From JAXDBV01 sp034678415 (lineage in GTDB: Bacteria; Bacteroidota; Bacteroidia; Bacteroidales; VadinHA17), in the NCBI GenBank assembly GCA_034678415.1, contig JAXDBV010000279.1:1-19274 (forward strand): a stretch of 19,274 bases of DNA, read 5' to 3'. Shown piece by piece: positions 6,772 to 15,416 of this stretch. Numbering within the stretch: position 1 is the stretch's first letter; each line of letters begins with the position of its first letter. Position numbers and translations under genes: made by a program. The notes under the pieces were generated by a model. It was given only the letters and a program-made list of their open reading frames with translations. It searched no databases and was not told where the DNA came from.

Positions 6772-8247
6772 ATGGCCAAGGAACTAACGACACGGAAGGA
6801 AAACTACGCTCAATGGTACAATGACTTAGTAATCAAAGCCGATTTGGCTGAAAACTCAGCCGTAAGGGGTTGTATGGTGATTAAGCCCTATGGTTACAGC
6901 ATATGGGAGAAGATGCAGGCACAGCTGGATCGCATGTTTAAAGCCACCGGGCATGTGAATGCCTATTTCCCCCTCTTCATTCCTAAATCGTTTTTCAGCC
7001 GTGAGGCAGCCCATGTGGAAGGATTTGCAAAGGAATGTGCCGTGGTAACGCATTACCGGCTGAAGAACCATCCGGATGGCTCGGGTATCGTGGTTGATGA
7101 GGATGCCCGTCTCGAGGAAGAGCTGATCGTCAGGCCTACCTCCGAAACCATCATATGGAACACTTATCGCAACTGGATACAATCATACCGTGACCTGCCC
7201 ATTCTTATCAACCAGTGGGCCAATATTGTGCGGTGGGAAATGCGAACCCGTCTCTTTCTACGCACCGCCGAGTTCCTTTGGCAGGAAGGGCATACTGCTC
7301 ATGCCACCATGGATGAAGCAATTGAGGAAACGCAAATGATACTGAAGGTCTATGCCGACTTTGCAGAACAATACCTTGCACTGCCGGTGATCCGGGGTGT
7401 AAAAACCGAAAGTGAACGCTTCGCCGGTGCTGTGCAAACTTATTCTATCGAAGCAATGATGCAGGACGGCAAAGCGCTGCAATCGGGGACATCACACTTC
7501 CTCGGGCAGAATTTTGCCAGGGCTTTTGATGTGAAATTCACCAATCAGCAGGGACAGATCGATTATGTGTGGGCTACTTCATGGGGGGTGTCCACCCGCC
7601 TCATGGGTGCTCTCGTCATGGCCCATGGCGATGATGACGGACTGATCATCCCTCCCAGGCTGGCTCCCATCCAGGTGGTTATCGTGCCTATCTACACAAA
7701 AACAGCCCAGTTAAAACAGATCACCGATGTAGCCACAGCGATAAAAACGCGGCTTGAGAAAGCCGGCTTTTCCGTCAAATACGATGCCCGCGACACCCAT
7801 AAACCGGGATACAAGTTCGCCGAATATGAACTCAAAGGTGTTCCCGTACGGCTTGCCATCGGCCCGCGTGACCTCGAAAACCACACCGTTGAAGCGGCAC
7901 GACGTGACACAAAAGAGAAACAGGTATGGCCGGTCGATAGCCTCGAAAAACGAATCGAATCACTGCTGAACGATATACAGCAGTCTATCTATAATAAAGC
8001 CCTCGCATTCAGAGAAAAAAATACCTACCGGGTTGACGATTACAAAACATTCAGGGATATCATCGAAAACAAGGGCGGTTTCGTTTATGCACACTGGGAT
8101 GGCACCGCGGAAACAGAACAGTTAATCAAGGAAGAAACCAAAGCAACCGTGCGGTGCATACCGATCGATAACCCGAAGGAAGAAGGGAAATGTATACGAA
8201 CAGGAAAACCTTCAAGAGAAAGGGTTATATTTGCCATAGCCTATTGA
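6772..8247 (+). CDS. proS: Prolyl-tRNA synthetase, archaeal/eukaryal type
   Basis: 491-aa cytoplasmic class II aminoacyl-tRNA synthetase that charges tRNA-Pro with proline. The length and lack of an inserted editing domain fit the shorter archaeal/eukaryal-type ProRS, which Bacteroidota commonly use, rather than the roughly 570-aa E. coli type. Visible features: RPTSETIIW (123-131), class II motif 2 around RWEMRTRLFLRTAEFLWQEGHT, a proline-site and motif 3 region with SGTSHFLGQNFARAF and GVSTRLMGALVMAHGDDDGL, and an anticodon-binding domain starting near IQVVIVPIY. The C-terminal domain has RCIPIDNPKEEGKC and ends FAIAY; a terminal Tyr is conserved in this ProRS type. The start ATG 6772 has no Shine-Dalgarno. 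A TTAATTTG box at 6722-6729, one base from TAnnTTTG, could be its -7 element. An unknown gene follows after 20 nt. Confidence 0.97.
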   Translation: MAKELTTRKENYAQWYNDLVIKADLAENSAVRGCMVIKPYGYSIWEKMQAQLDRMFKATGHVNAYFPLFIPKSFFSREAAHVEGFAKECAVVTHYRLKNHPDGSGIVVDEDARLEEELIVRPTSETIIWNTYRNWIQSYRDLPILINQWANIVRWEMRTRLFLRTAEFLWQEGHTAHATMDEAIEETQMILKVYADFAEQYLALPVIRGVKTESERFAGAVQTYSIEAMMQDGKALQSGTSHFLGQNFARAFDVKFTNQQGQIDYVWATSWGVSTRLMGALVMAHGDDDGLIIPPRLAPIQVVIVPIYTKTAQLKQITDVATAIKTRLEKAGFSVKYDARDTHKPGYKFAEYELKGVPVRLAIGPRDLENHTVEAARRDTKEKQVWPVDSLEKRIESLLNDIQQSIYNKALAFREKNTYRVDDYKTFRDIIENKGGFVYAHWDGTAETEQLIKEETKATVRCIPIDNPKEEGKCIRTGKPSRERVIFAIAY

Positions 8248-8267
8248 TCAACAAAAAATAAAACCTT

Positions 8268-8957
8268 ATGTCGCCCGATGAAACCAGTATCAAAATCCTT
8301 GATACCCTAACCGTTAAGGCTGCAAATAAACAAAAGGTGTTTGATAATACCCTGATGGTTTTCAACTACCTTAAAGAAGTATTGCAGGAATTAAAAGCCG
8401 AGCTCAATAATAAACTGAAGGATTATGACAAACGGATCTGGCTGGATTTCAAGGACGGCGGAAAATTCGAATCGGAACTGAAGGTGGCCGGCGACCGTCT
8501 GATCTTCAGCATGCACTCCAACATCTTTGAATTCGACAGAGAACATAAAGTATGGGAACTGCCTTATATACAGGAAGATATAACCCGGTCGTACTGCGGA
8601 ATCATCAATATCTACAACTTCCTGAACGATTCGTTCAAATACAACCGTGAAGACGACCTGGGATACCTCATTGCACGCATATTCATTAACAAGGAAAACC
8701 ACTTCTTTGTGGAAGGAAAAAGACAACTGGGATTTGGCTATAAATCATTCGGCAAATCCGTTGTGGACAACGAGGTGCTGAAAGAAATCATACGGACCTC
8801 CATCCTGTATGCCCTTGAATTTGACCTGCTCGTTCCGCCCTACGACACGGTCAAGCTGTCCTCGGTCGCCATTATGCAGAAGAAAATGCAGCGTTCACTC
8901 CAGGCTACGGGCAAACGACTCGGATTCAGGTTTAATACGGATGATATTTCAGAATAG
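8268..8957 (+). CDS. Conserved-looking protein of unknown function following proS
   Basis: 229-aa soluble protein; no signal peptide, membrane segment or familiar catalytic motif is visible. The N-terminal part (about residues 15-55) is a charged helical stretch (FNYLKEVLQELKAELNNKLKDYDKR) with coiled-coil character. The middle is mixed alpha/beta with many aromatic residues (KVWELPYIQEDITRSYCGIINIYNF, and ARIFINKENHFFVEGKRQLGF). The end contains KKMQRSLQATGKRLGFRFNTDD. It resembles Bacteroidota-restricted hypothetical proteins, but I cannot name a family. It starts 20 nt after the proS stop and probably rides on that transcript. Codon use and composition match the neighbours, so it is very likely a real gene. 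A role linked to translation is only an inference from position. Confidence 0.8.
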   Translation: MSPDETSIKILDTLTVKAANKQKVFDNTLMVFNYLKEVLQELKAELNNKLKDYDKRIWLDFKDGGKFESELKVAGDRLIFSMHSNIFEFDREHKVWELPYIQEDITRSYCGIINIYNFLNDSFKYNREDDLGYLIARIFINKENHFFVEGKRQLGFGYKSFGKSVVDNEVLKEIIRTSILYALEFDLLVPPYDTVKLSSVAIMQKKMQRSLQATGKRLGFRFNTDDISE

Positions 8958-9057
8958 TACCCCGTTGTCATCCGGTGAGATGAACAACCGTATTGTTCCG
9001 GATTTGTTATGATAGAATTAACATCATCGTCCCGTTCAATAAACAAAACAAACCATC

Positions 9058-10698
9058 ATGAAAAACCTGACATTGTTTTTTCTGCTGATCGTTGCTGCCC
9101 TCGTCACATTCTCCTGCCGGCAGAAAGAGAAGGCGGCTGAACCGTCCGTGATACAGCAAAAAGTGAACGAATTTGCACTGGTTGACCTCTCATCCGACCT
9201 GGTAAACCTGCTTTCCGACAAGGAAAAACAACTCCTTCCTTACCTGTTCGATGCAGCAAAAACCATGGATGATATCTTCTGGCTGCAAGCCTATGGCGAT
9301 CGTAGCCGGCTGATGAGCAGTATTAACGATTCTGCCGTAAAAGCATTCGTGGAGATCAATTACGGCCCCTGGGAACGGCTCAACAACAATATACCGTTCG
9401 TCGAGGGGGTGGGTGAAAAACCTGCAGGAGCCAACTTCTATCCACCCGACATGACAAAGGAGGAATTTGAAGCCTTCGAGGCTCCCGATAAAAACAGCTT
9501 GTATACGGTCATCCGGCGCGGAGACGATGGGAAACTTGTCTCCATACCTTATCATGAAGCATATGCGGATCTTACTGTGAAGGCGGTTGAAACCCTAAAA
9601 AAAGCTGCCGACCTGGCGGAAAACGAAGGGTTAAGAACGTACCTCAATCTACGGGCTCAGGCCCTGCTCACCGATGATTACCTGGCCAGTGACTTCGCCT
9701 GGATGGATATGAAAACCAGTAATATTGACGTGGTCATTGGGCCCATCGAAAATTATGAAGACGCCCTGTTCGGATATAAAGCCGCCCATGAGGCTTTTAT
9801 CCTGCTGAAAGATCCTGTCTGGAGCGCAAAACTGGAAAAGTTCTCGGCCCTGCTTCCCAAACTGCAAACCACCCTCCCAGTCCCTCCCGAATACAGGAAG
9901 GAAGTTCCGGGCAGCGCATCCGATATGGGGGTGTACGATGCTGTCTATTATGCCGGCGACTGCAATGCCGGTAGCAAAACCATTGCCATTAACCTCCCGA
10001 ACGACGAAAGGGTTCATATCGAAAAAGGCAGCAGGAAACTACAGCTGAAAAATGCCATGCGTTACAAATTTGAAAAAATCATGGTGCCTATCAGCGATAT
10101 CCTCATCGCCGCTGACCAGCGCCAGTATGTCCGGTTTGATGCTTTTTTCGAAAATACAATGTTCCACGAGGTAGCCCATGGTTTAGGAATAAAAAATACC
10201 ATCAACGGTAAAGGAACGGTACGTGACGCTCTCAAGGAACAGTACAGCGCCCTTGAGGAAGGCAAAGCCGATATCCTGGGGCTCTATCTCGTTTCCAGGC
10301 TGGCCGAGATGGGAGAACTCGACGATGCCGAGCTGATGGATAATTACGTGACATTCATGGCCGGTATTTTCCGCTCCGTGCGATTTGGTGCTTCCAGTGC
10401 CCACGGAAAAGCCAATATGGTAAGATTCAATGAGTTCCAGGAAATGAAGGCCTTCACTCGTGACAGTGTGAGCGGCACCTACAGGGTTGATTTCGCAAAC
10501 ATGACCCTGGCCATGAATAAAATGGCTCAACAAATACTGATCATACAGGGAAACGGGGATTACGATGCGGCAAAAAAACTGGTGGACGAGAAAGGGCTGA
10601 TCACGGATGATCTGCAGAAAGACATCGACCGTATTGCCGCTGCAGGGATACCCAGGGATATACGGTTCAGGCAAGGCCTTTCCCTGCTGGGGCTGTAA
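9058..10698 (+). CDS. Lipoprotein metallopeptidase related to dipeptidyl-peptidase III (M49-like)
   Basis: 546 aa. The N-terminus MKNLTLFFLLIVAALVTFSC resembles a lipoprotein signal with C20 as the lipidation site, so it is probably anchored in the envelope. The zinc site is H370-E-V-A-H374, followed 26 residues later by ALEEGKADILGLYL (399-412), with E400/E401 as candidates for the third ligand. This HExxH plus E-E-x-(K/R)-A-D arrangement is the M49 layout, in which most members carry a six-residue HEXXGH. Here the site is the shorter HEXXH, as I recall being described for the Caldithrix abyssi enzyme. NTINGKGTVRDALKEQYS between the two motifs also fits the family. M49 enzymes remove dipeptides from peptide N-termini; specificity here is untested. 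It is shorter than typical DPP III (about 670-740 aa). There is no Shine-Dalgarno, and a strong terminator follows the stop. Confidence 0.82.
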   Translation: MKNLTLFFLLIVAALVTFSCRQKEKAAEPSVIQQKVNEFALVDLSSDLVNLLSDKEKQLLPYLFDAAKTMDDIFWLQAYGDRSRLMSSINDSAVKAFVEINYGPWERLNNNIPFVEGVGEKPAGANFYPPDMTKEEFEAFEAPDKNSLYTVIRRGDDGKLVSIPYHEAYADLTVKAVETLKKAADLAENEGLRTYLNLRAQALLTDDYLASDFAWMDMKTSNIDVVIGPIENYEDALFGYKAAHEAFILLKDPVWSAKLEKFSALLPKLQTTLPVPPEYRKEVPGSASDMGVYDAVYYAGDCNAGSKTIAINLPNDERVHIEKGSRKLQLKNAMRYKFEKIMVPISDILIAADQRQYVRFDAFFENTMFHEVAHGLGIKNTINGKGTVRDALKEQYSALEEGKADILGLYLVSRLAEMGELDDAELMDNYVTFMAGIFRSVRFGASSAHGKANMVRFNEFQEMKAFTRDSVSGTYRVDFANMTLAMNKMAQQILIIQGNGDYDAAKKLVDEKGLITDDLQKDIDRIAAAGIPRDIRFRQGLSLLGL

Positions 10699-10724
10699 AT
10701 CCCTTTTCCATGTTATTAAACATC

Positions 10725-10744
10725 GGGCCCACAGGGCCCTTTTT
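10725..10744 (+). terminator. Intrinsic terminator after the M49-like peptidase gene
   Basis: GGGCCC (10725-10730), loop ACA, GGGCCC (10734-10739), then TTTTT (10740-10744) and TTTT shortly after. This is a compact GC-only stem with a U-tract, 26 nt after the stop codon, on the sense strand of the peptidase gene. Confidence 0.85.
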
Positions 10745-10788
10745 GTTTTAAAGGAAGCCCCGGTAAAATAAACCTTCGGAAAAATTCG

Positions 10789-10798
10789 TATTTTCATC
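10789..10798 (+). promoter_or_regulatory. Candidate -7 box TATTTTCATC before the Omp85-type gene
   Basis: AAATTCG followed by TATTTTCATC lies 24 nt before ATG 10823 and just downstream of the preceding gene's terminator. It resembles the Bacteroidota -7 element TAnnTTTG except that C replaces the final G. Similar boxes precede tilS and the 5'-nucleotidase gene. No clear -33 TTG is seen. Confidence 0.4.
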
Positions 10799-10822
10799 AT
10801 TTCAGGCCTTGCCTCACCTGTC

Positions 10823-12694
10823 ATGCAGAAAGAACACAAATACCGGAAGATTGTCTTATTGGCTTTCGCCGCGTTACTGCCTGCCCTCTCCCCCTGCCAG
10901 GAACGTAAACCGGTAAGGTATGACAGCTTGAGAACCAGTTATTCGGTCATCGACATCATTGATGACAGCACCCGTCAACGAACGAACCTGTTCTACGACT
11001 CCCTGCGCCTGCGTTTCTCCCGTAGCAAATTAACGCTGGCTCTCTATGACCTTCTCGTAAGAAGGAATAACGAGATGCCGCTGCAAAAAAGGCTTGGGAA
11101 CCGGTCAGAGATCTATTTCAACAGTTACCGGGGAAAGATTATCCGTTCCGTGAAGGTGAACAAGATTGATGTGTTCGGCCCCAGTGTCTGGGATCCATCC
11201 CGGCAACCATCCACCCGTCTTGAGTCATGGCTGAACAAGAGCCATATCACCACACGCGACCGTATCATCAGGGATAACCTGTTCTTCTCTCCCGGCGACC
11301 CGATACAGCCATACCGGCTTGCCGACAATGAAAGGCTCCTGCGCAGCCTCCCCTTCATCAAGGATGCCCGTATCATCATGAGCCACCCGTCGGGCGATTC
11401 CGTCGACCTCGAGATCATCATCCAGGATGTCCTCTCGTCAGGCTTCGGTTTAGCTGTTGACGATATCAACAAAAGCAGGTATGAAGTGTACAGTAAAAAC
11501 ATCTTCGGACTCGGACACCAGATGTCAGTGATGTTCCATTATGACGGGGACTACCTGAAAAAAACAGGGTGGGAAACCAACTATGAGATCTCCAATTTTA
11601 TGGGATCATTCATTAATATCAACCTCCATTACTATAATGCCTTTAACCGGGAAAACGCCGGGTTCATCCTGTACCGGAAATTTTACTCTCTTGACACGAA
11701 AATAGCCGGGGGAGTGGATATCCATTTCACTGAAACCCTTGTCAAACCTGATACATCCACGCTCTTTTATCCCTATAGGTACAACTATCAGGATGTGTGG
11801 CTCGGACGGTCGGTGCTGCTGAATGCAGGATCACGCACCCGGCTGGTGTTTGCCGCCAGGTTTATTAAAAACAACGTCTTCGAACGGCCCTATTTTGTTT
11901 CCGAACATGCATACTATAAATATCATAACAGATATATCACATTGTTGGGGTTGACATACAGCAGGGAAAACTTTTACCTGGGAAACCTTATCTATCAGTA
12001 CGGACGTATGGAAGATATCCCGTATGGTCTACTGGTATCGCTAACCACAGGCCTTGAAACGAGTGAATTCTCATACCGGACATATGCCGCGGCAAAGATA
12101 TCGGCCGGAAATTATAAAAGCTCCCGGGGATACCTCGCTGGAAGCCTGGCCTTTGGAGGATTTATCAAGGATAAAACCTTTGAGCAGGGAATCCTGCAGT
12201 GCCGGTCAAACTATTATTCCAACCTGTTCACTGCCGGCAGGTATTTCGTCAGACAGTTTGTTGACCTGGACTATACTCTTGGTATCCACCGGTTTACCGA
12301 CGAACACGTGTCCATCGCAGATGAGTACGGTATCAGGGGACTGGTGAGCGACAGCCTTGCCGGCACACAAAGGCTGGTGCTCAACCTCGAAACCGTGGCC
12401 TTCGCTCCCAGGTATGTTGCAGGCTTCCGCTTCGCTTTCTTCGGATTTGCTGATTTCGGACTGATCGGAAACCCCGGCCTGCAAATAACCAATGACCGGT
12501 TCTATTCAGGCTTTGGGGTGGGCGTAAGAATAAGAAATGAGAACCTCGTGTTTCGTACCTTCCAGATACGGTTCGGTTTCTACCCCGATATGCCCGCGAA
12601 CACACGATGGAACCCGCTCAATGTCTCTTTCGGAAAATCCTATGAAAAGGTGTCTCTCGACCCTGCCGCTCCTGACATTATCTCCTTCCGATGA
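10823..12694 (+). CDS. Omp85/BamA-TamA-type outer-membrane protein with one POTRA domain
   Basis: 623 aa with an N-terminal basic-hydrophobic signal sequence (YRKIVLLAFAALLPALSP, cleavage near residue 24). After a linker, residues about 105-203 look like a single POTRA domain: KIIRSVKVNKIDVFG strand, a TTRDRIIRDNLFFSPGDP helix with its F-x-x-G-D/E turn, LADNERLLRSLPFIKDARI helix, and VDLEIIIQDV strand. From about residue 206 the sequence is beta-barrel-like. IRGL (about residue 501) is in the place of the V-R-G-F/Y loop motif of the Omp85 superfamily. The protein ends in a short soluble tail, not an aromatic residue. Superfamily members insert or translocate proteins (or lipids) at the outer membrane; multi-POTRA BamA is ruled out by size. 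The client is unknown. It follows a terminator and precedes tilS by 79 nt. Confidence 0.8.
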   Translation: MQKEHKYRKIVLLAFAALLPALSPCQERKPVRYDSLRTSYSVIDIIDDSTRQRTNLFYDSLRLRFSRSKLTLALYDLLVRRNNEMPLQKRLGNRSEIYFNSYRGKIIRSVKVNKIDVFGPSVWDPSRQPSTRLESWLNKSHITTRDRIIRDNLFFSPGDPIQPYRLADNERLLRSLPFIKDARIIMSHPSGDSVDLEIIIQDVLSSGFGLAVDDINKSRYEVYSKNIFGLGHQMSVMFHYDGDYLKKTGWETNYEISNFMGSFININLHYYNAFNRENAGFILYRKFYSLDTKIAGGVDIHFTETLVKPDTSTLFYPYRYNYQDVWLGRSVLLNAGSRTRLVFAARFIKNNVFERPYFVSEHAYYKYHNRYITLLGLTYSRENFYLGNLIYQYGRMEDIPYGLLVSLTTGLETSEFSYRTYAAAKISAGNYKSSRGYLAGSLAFGGFIKDKTFEQGILQCRSNYYSNLFTAGRYFVRQFVDLDYTLGIHRFTDEHVSIADEYGIRGLVSDSLAGTQRLVLNLETVAFAPRYVAGFRFAFFGFADFGLIGNPGLQITNDRFYSGFGVGVRIRNENLVFRTFQIRFGFYPDMPANTRWNPLNVSFGKSYEKVSLDPAAPDIISFR

Positions 12695-12735
12695 TCCTTT
12701 TCCCGTACTACAACCAATCATTGAAAATAATTGCG

Positions 12736-12745
12736 TACTTTCATC
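12736..12745 (+). promoter_or_regulatory. Candidate -7 box TACTTTCATC before tilS
   Basis: AATTGCG then TACTTTCATC lies 28 nt upstream of ATG 12774. It closely resembles the box before the Omp85-type gene (AATTCG then TATTTTCATC), so tilS may have its own promoter. Confidence 0.42.
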
Positions 12746-12773
12746 TCCGGCATCATAAGTTGCAACCATATCC

Positions 12774-14102
12774 ATGTTCGACAAGTTCCTGAATTATATC
12801 CACGATCACGGGCTCTTCCGTCCGGATGATCGTGTATTGCTGGGCATCAGCGGAGGTATTGACTCCATGGTGATGCTGCACCTCTTCATCAGGGCAAAGT
12901 GTAATGTAGGGATCGCTCACTGCAACTTCCAGCTAAGGGGCGATGAATCAGAGGGAGACGAAGCTTTCGTGAGACAAACGGCAGAGGCGCTGAAGATACC
13001 GTTTTTCTCCCGCCGGTTCGATACCTCAGAGGTAGCCCGACATAAAGGAATATCCATTCAGATGGCGGCCCGCGAGCTGAGGTATGACTGGTTCGAAAAT
13101 ATACGATCGGATAGCGGCTATCATGCTATCGCACTGGCCCATAACCGGAGTGACCAGGTCGAGACATTCCTGTTGAACATCAGCCGCGGAACAGGTATTC
13201 GCGGACTGACAGGCATCAAACCAACATCGGGATTTCTTATCCGCCCCCTGCTCTTCGCATCACGAAGTAATATTGAACAGTATTCCGCAGAGCAGAAGAT
13301 AGAGTACCGGGAAGATTCATCCAACCGTACCATCAAGTATTCGCGCAACCGTATAAGGCATGTAATGATCCCTGAATTCCTTCATGTGAATCCCCGGTTC
13401 GAGGAAACGGTGGAAGAAACCATCGTCAGGCTGAGAGAGGTTGAACAGATATACCTCTCCGCTATTGATGAGAAAAAGAACAACCTGCTGAAACAGGAAG
13501 GATCGTTCTATACTCTGAATATCAGTGAATTAATGAATCTGAAACCTCTCCGAACCTACCTCTTTGAATTTCTCAGGGGATTCAATTTCAGCCAGCAGCA
13601 AATCGATGATATCATTGAAAGCCTCCAGGCATCGCCCGGCAAACAGTTCATCACTCCCACCCACCGTTGCCTGAGAGACAGGGATCATCTGATCATCACT
13701 GAATACAGCGACACAGGCGATGAAAAACAGTATTATATTGAGGAAGATGTACGCGAGGTGACACATCCCCTGCGCCTTAAACTATTTGTGCGGAAAGCCC
13801 AGCCTGACGAAAAATTCATCACCGATACCTGTACCGCCTGCTTCGATGCCGACCAGGTGCTCTTTCCGCTTATCCTGAGAAAATGGCGTCGGGGCGACTA
13901 TTTCTATCCCTTTGGCATGGATTCACTGAAAAAAATCAGTGACTTTTTCGTCGATAACAAGTTTTCTCTCTTCGAGAAGGAAAGCACATGGCTCATGGTA
14001 TCGGGGAACAAGATCATGTGGATCATCGGGAAAAGGATTGACAACCGCTTCAGGGTCACCTCGCGAACAACCCGGATACTCGAGATCCACCTGCTCGACT
14101 GA
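12774..14102 (+). CDS. tilS: tRNA(Ile)-lysidine synthetase
   Basis: 442-aa cytoplasmic enzyme that converts C34 of tRNA-Ile(CAU) to lysidine with ATP and lysine, allowing AUA decoding. The PP-loop SGGIDS is at residues 26-31, followed by VGIAHCNFQLRGDESEGDEAFV and IQMAARELRYDWF, both characteristic of TilS. The signature ALAHNRSDQVETFLLNISRGTGIRGLTGI includes a deviation: the common H-H-x-D-D appears here as H-N-R-S-D. YREDSSNRTIKYSRNRIRHVMIPEF is the expected tRNA-contact region. The C-terminal TilS domain follows (LILRKWRRGDYFYPFGM, KKISDFFVDNKFS, and VSGNKIMWIIGKRIDNRF). Length and domain order are normal. The start ATG 12774 (MFDKFLNYI) gives the canonical N-terminus. The downstream gene is convergent, with 50 nt between stops. 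Confidence 0.96.
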   Translation: MFDKFLNYIHDHGLFRPDDRVLLGISGGIDSMVMLHLFIRAKCNVGIAHCNFQLRGDESEGDEAFVRQTAEALKIPFFSRRFDTSEVARHKGISIQMAARELRYDWFENIRSDSGYHAIALAHNRSDQVETFLLNISRGTGIRGLTGIKPTSGFLIRPLLFASRSNIEQYSAEQKIEYREDSSNRTIKYSRNRIRHVMIPEFLHVNPRFEETVEETIVRLREVEQIYLSAIDEKKNNLLKQEGSFYTLNISELMNLKPLRTYLFEFLRGFNFSQQQIDDIIESLQASPGKQFITPTHRCLRDRDHLIITEYSDTGDEKQYYIEEDVREVTHPLRLKLFVRKAQPDEKFITDTCTACFDADQVLFPLILRKWRRGDYFYPFGMDSLKKISDFFVDNKFSLFEKESTWLMVSGNKIMWIIGKRIDNRFRVTSRTTRILEIHLLD

Positions 14103-14152
14103 TTGTTCCTGTTGTGCTTGGATGGGCCACCAGATTTTCGTTAAACAGAGGA

Positions 14153-15328
14153 CTACATTTTATTAAATATTGACAGCAGCCATTGTTTCAGAACACGGTT
14201 TGTCCCGGCATATTTTATGATGAAATCAATCAATTGCGGACAGGTCAGGGCTCTTCTCAGTGTGCCCGATAACCTCAGACCGGGTCCCATTCTGCGATAA
14301 ATCTCCCGGTCATACTGGCGGTTAGCAGATGCCGAAAATTCATTGTCCTTAAAACATCGCTCAATATGTTCAGCCGCTATCCTTCCGCTCCTCATTGCAT
14401 TGCCTATCCCTTCGCCGGTCAACGGATTCACGAGTGATGCCGCATCGCCGGCCAGGATAAACCTGTCGCCCGAGATGCTGCGGCGTCCATGGTACATGGG
14501 TATCGGACAGGCTTCCGGAGCGCCCGTCATCGCAGCACCTCTCAGCCGCCGGCCCAGGTATGACCGGCTGTCCAGCAGTAATTCAAAATGCCGGTAAATG
14601 GTTACACCTTTCTGCTTCAGCACGCGCAAGGGCAACCCTGTACCCACATTCGAGATTCCATCATGTCCGGGAAAGATCCAGAAATACCCGGGCAGGGACT
14701 CATGGATAAAATGGAACTCTATCGCCGCATCACCTTCCGGGTAAGGCACATCACGGAAATATGCCTTGCAGGCAATCCAGTTGTTATGATGCCCGGTCGG
14801 CGGTTCCTTTACATGCTTCCTGAAGATGCTGCTCATGCCGTCGGCTCCAACGGCCATCCTGCCCTTGAAAAAACGCTGACCCGCATACAATACGACATGG
14901 TCGGCAATATATTCGAAAGATTGTACCTTCATCCCCGTAAAAACACTCGTTGTCGTGTGATGCTGAACCATATTCAGCAACAGGCTGTCAAACAGTTCCC
15001 TTCTCATGATATATCCCGCCGGGTCACCATGAAATCTGTCGCGGAGGCTCTTCCTCAGGATATAATGGCTGGGTGAGGTGATCTCAAAACCGTACACAGG
15101 CTGCTTCGCCCGGCATAACTCGAACTCCATGTACAGGGCGGAAGGAAGCTGTTTCATCTGGCCAACCACATCCCATCCCAGTGCATCACCGCATACCTTC
15201 TCCCTGGGGAAGTGATCCTTTTCCAGCAAGGCCACCCGAAGCCCTGACCCGGCAAGAGCTATGGCACATGAACAACCGGCCGGCCCACCACCAACAATCA
15301 ACACATCATAGTATTCCTCCGAAGCCAT
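14153..15328 (-). CDS. FAD-dependent oxidoreductase, geranylgeranyl-reductase type
   Basis: 391 aa. The N-terminal dinucleotide-binding motif VLIVGGGPAGCSCAIALAGSG (GGGPAG at 13-18) is followed by an acidic strand end LLEKDHFPREKVCGDAL, where P-R-x-K-x-C-G-D is typical of geranylgeranyl reductase-like flavoproteins. VGADGMSSIFRK is the usual V-G-A-D-G-x-x-S/R segment, and FILAGDAASLVNPLTGEGIGNAMRSG carries the second FAD-contacting GD motif. Members hydrogenate prenyl chains of lipids or quinones, or perform related redox steps; the substrate here cannot be told. No signal peptide is present; the protein is probably cytoplasmic or membrane-peripheral. GGAGG (15340-15336) lies 7 nt before ATG 15328. 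The gene is divergent from the 5'-nucleotidase gene and convergent with tilS; no clear terminator hairpin is seen between the two stops. Confidence 0.88.
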   Translation of the reverse strand: MASEEYYDVLIVGGGPAGCSCAIALAGSGLRVALLEKDHFPREKVCGDALGWDVVGQMKQLPSALYMEFELCRAKQPVYGFEITSPSHYILRKSLRDRFHGDPAGYIMRRELFDSLLLNMVQHHTTTSVFTGMKVQSFEYIADHVVLYAGQRFFKGRMAVGADGMSSIFRKHVKEPPTGHHNNWIACKAYFRDVPYPEGDAAIEFHFIHESLPGYFWIFPGHDGISNVGTGLPLRVLKQKGVTIYRHFELLLDSRSYLGRRLRGAAMTGAPEACPIPMYHGRRSISGDRFILAGDAASLVNPLTGEGIGNAMRSGRIAAEHIERCFKDNEFSASANRQYDREIYRRMGPGLRLSGTLRRALTCPQLIDFIIKYAGTNRVLKQWLLSIFNKM

Positions 15329-15372
15329 ATCTGTTCCTCCATCAACAACTCATCAATAGTATCACTGAAAAT

Positions 15373-15382
15373 ATGAAAAATA
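15373..15382 (-). promoter_or_regulatory. Candidate -7 box TATTTTTCAT for the flavoprotein gene
   Basis: On the minus strand TATTTTTCAT lies 44 nt upstream of ATG 15328, with a TTG about 14 nt further upstream in GTATTGCGC. A second box, TATTTTCAGT (15373-15364), overlaps its end and is 35 nt from the start. Which is used, if either, cannot be decided from the sequence. Confidence 0.33.
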
Positions 15383-15416
15383 ACACATGCGCAATACAGA
15401 TCTGCTGAATTTTCCT

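Noticed and set aside
8982..8998. GAACAA-CCGTA-TTGTTC inverted repeat after the 229-aa gene, as a terminator.
   Set aside because: The stem is short and AT-rich and is not followed by a U-tract.
14588..15076. A 162-codon + strand open frame.
   Set aside because: It is antisense to the flavoprotein gene, whose FAD motifs fix the coding strand.
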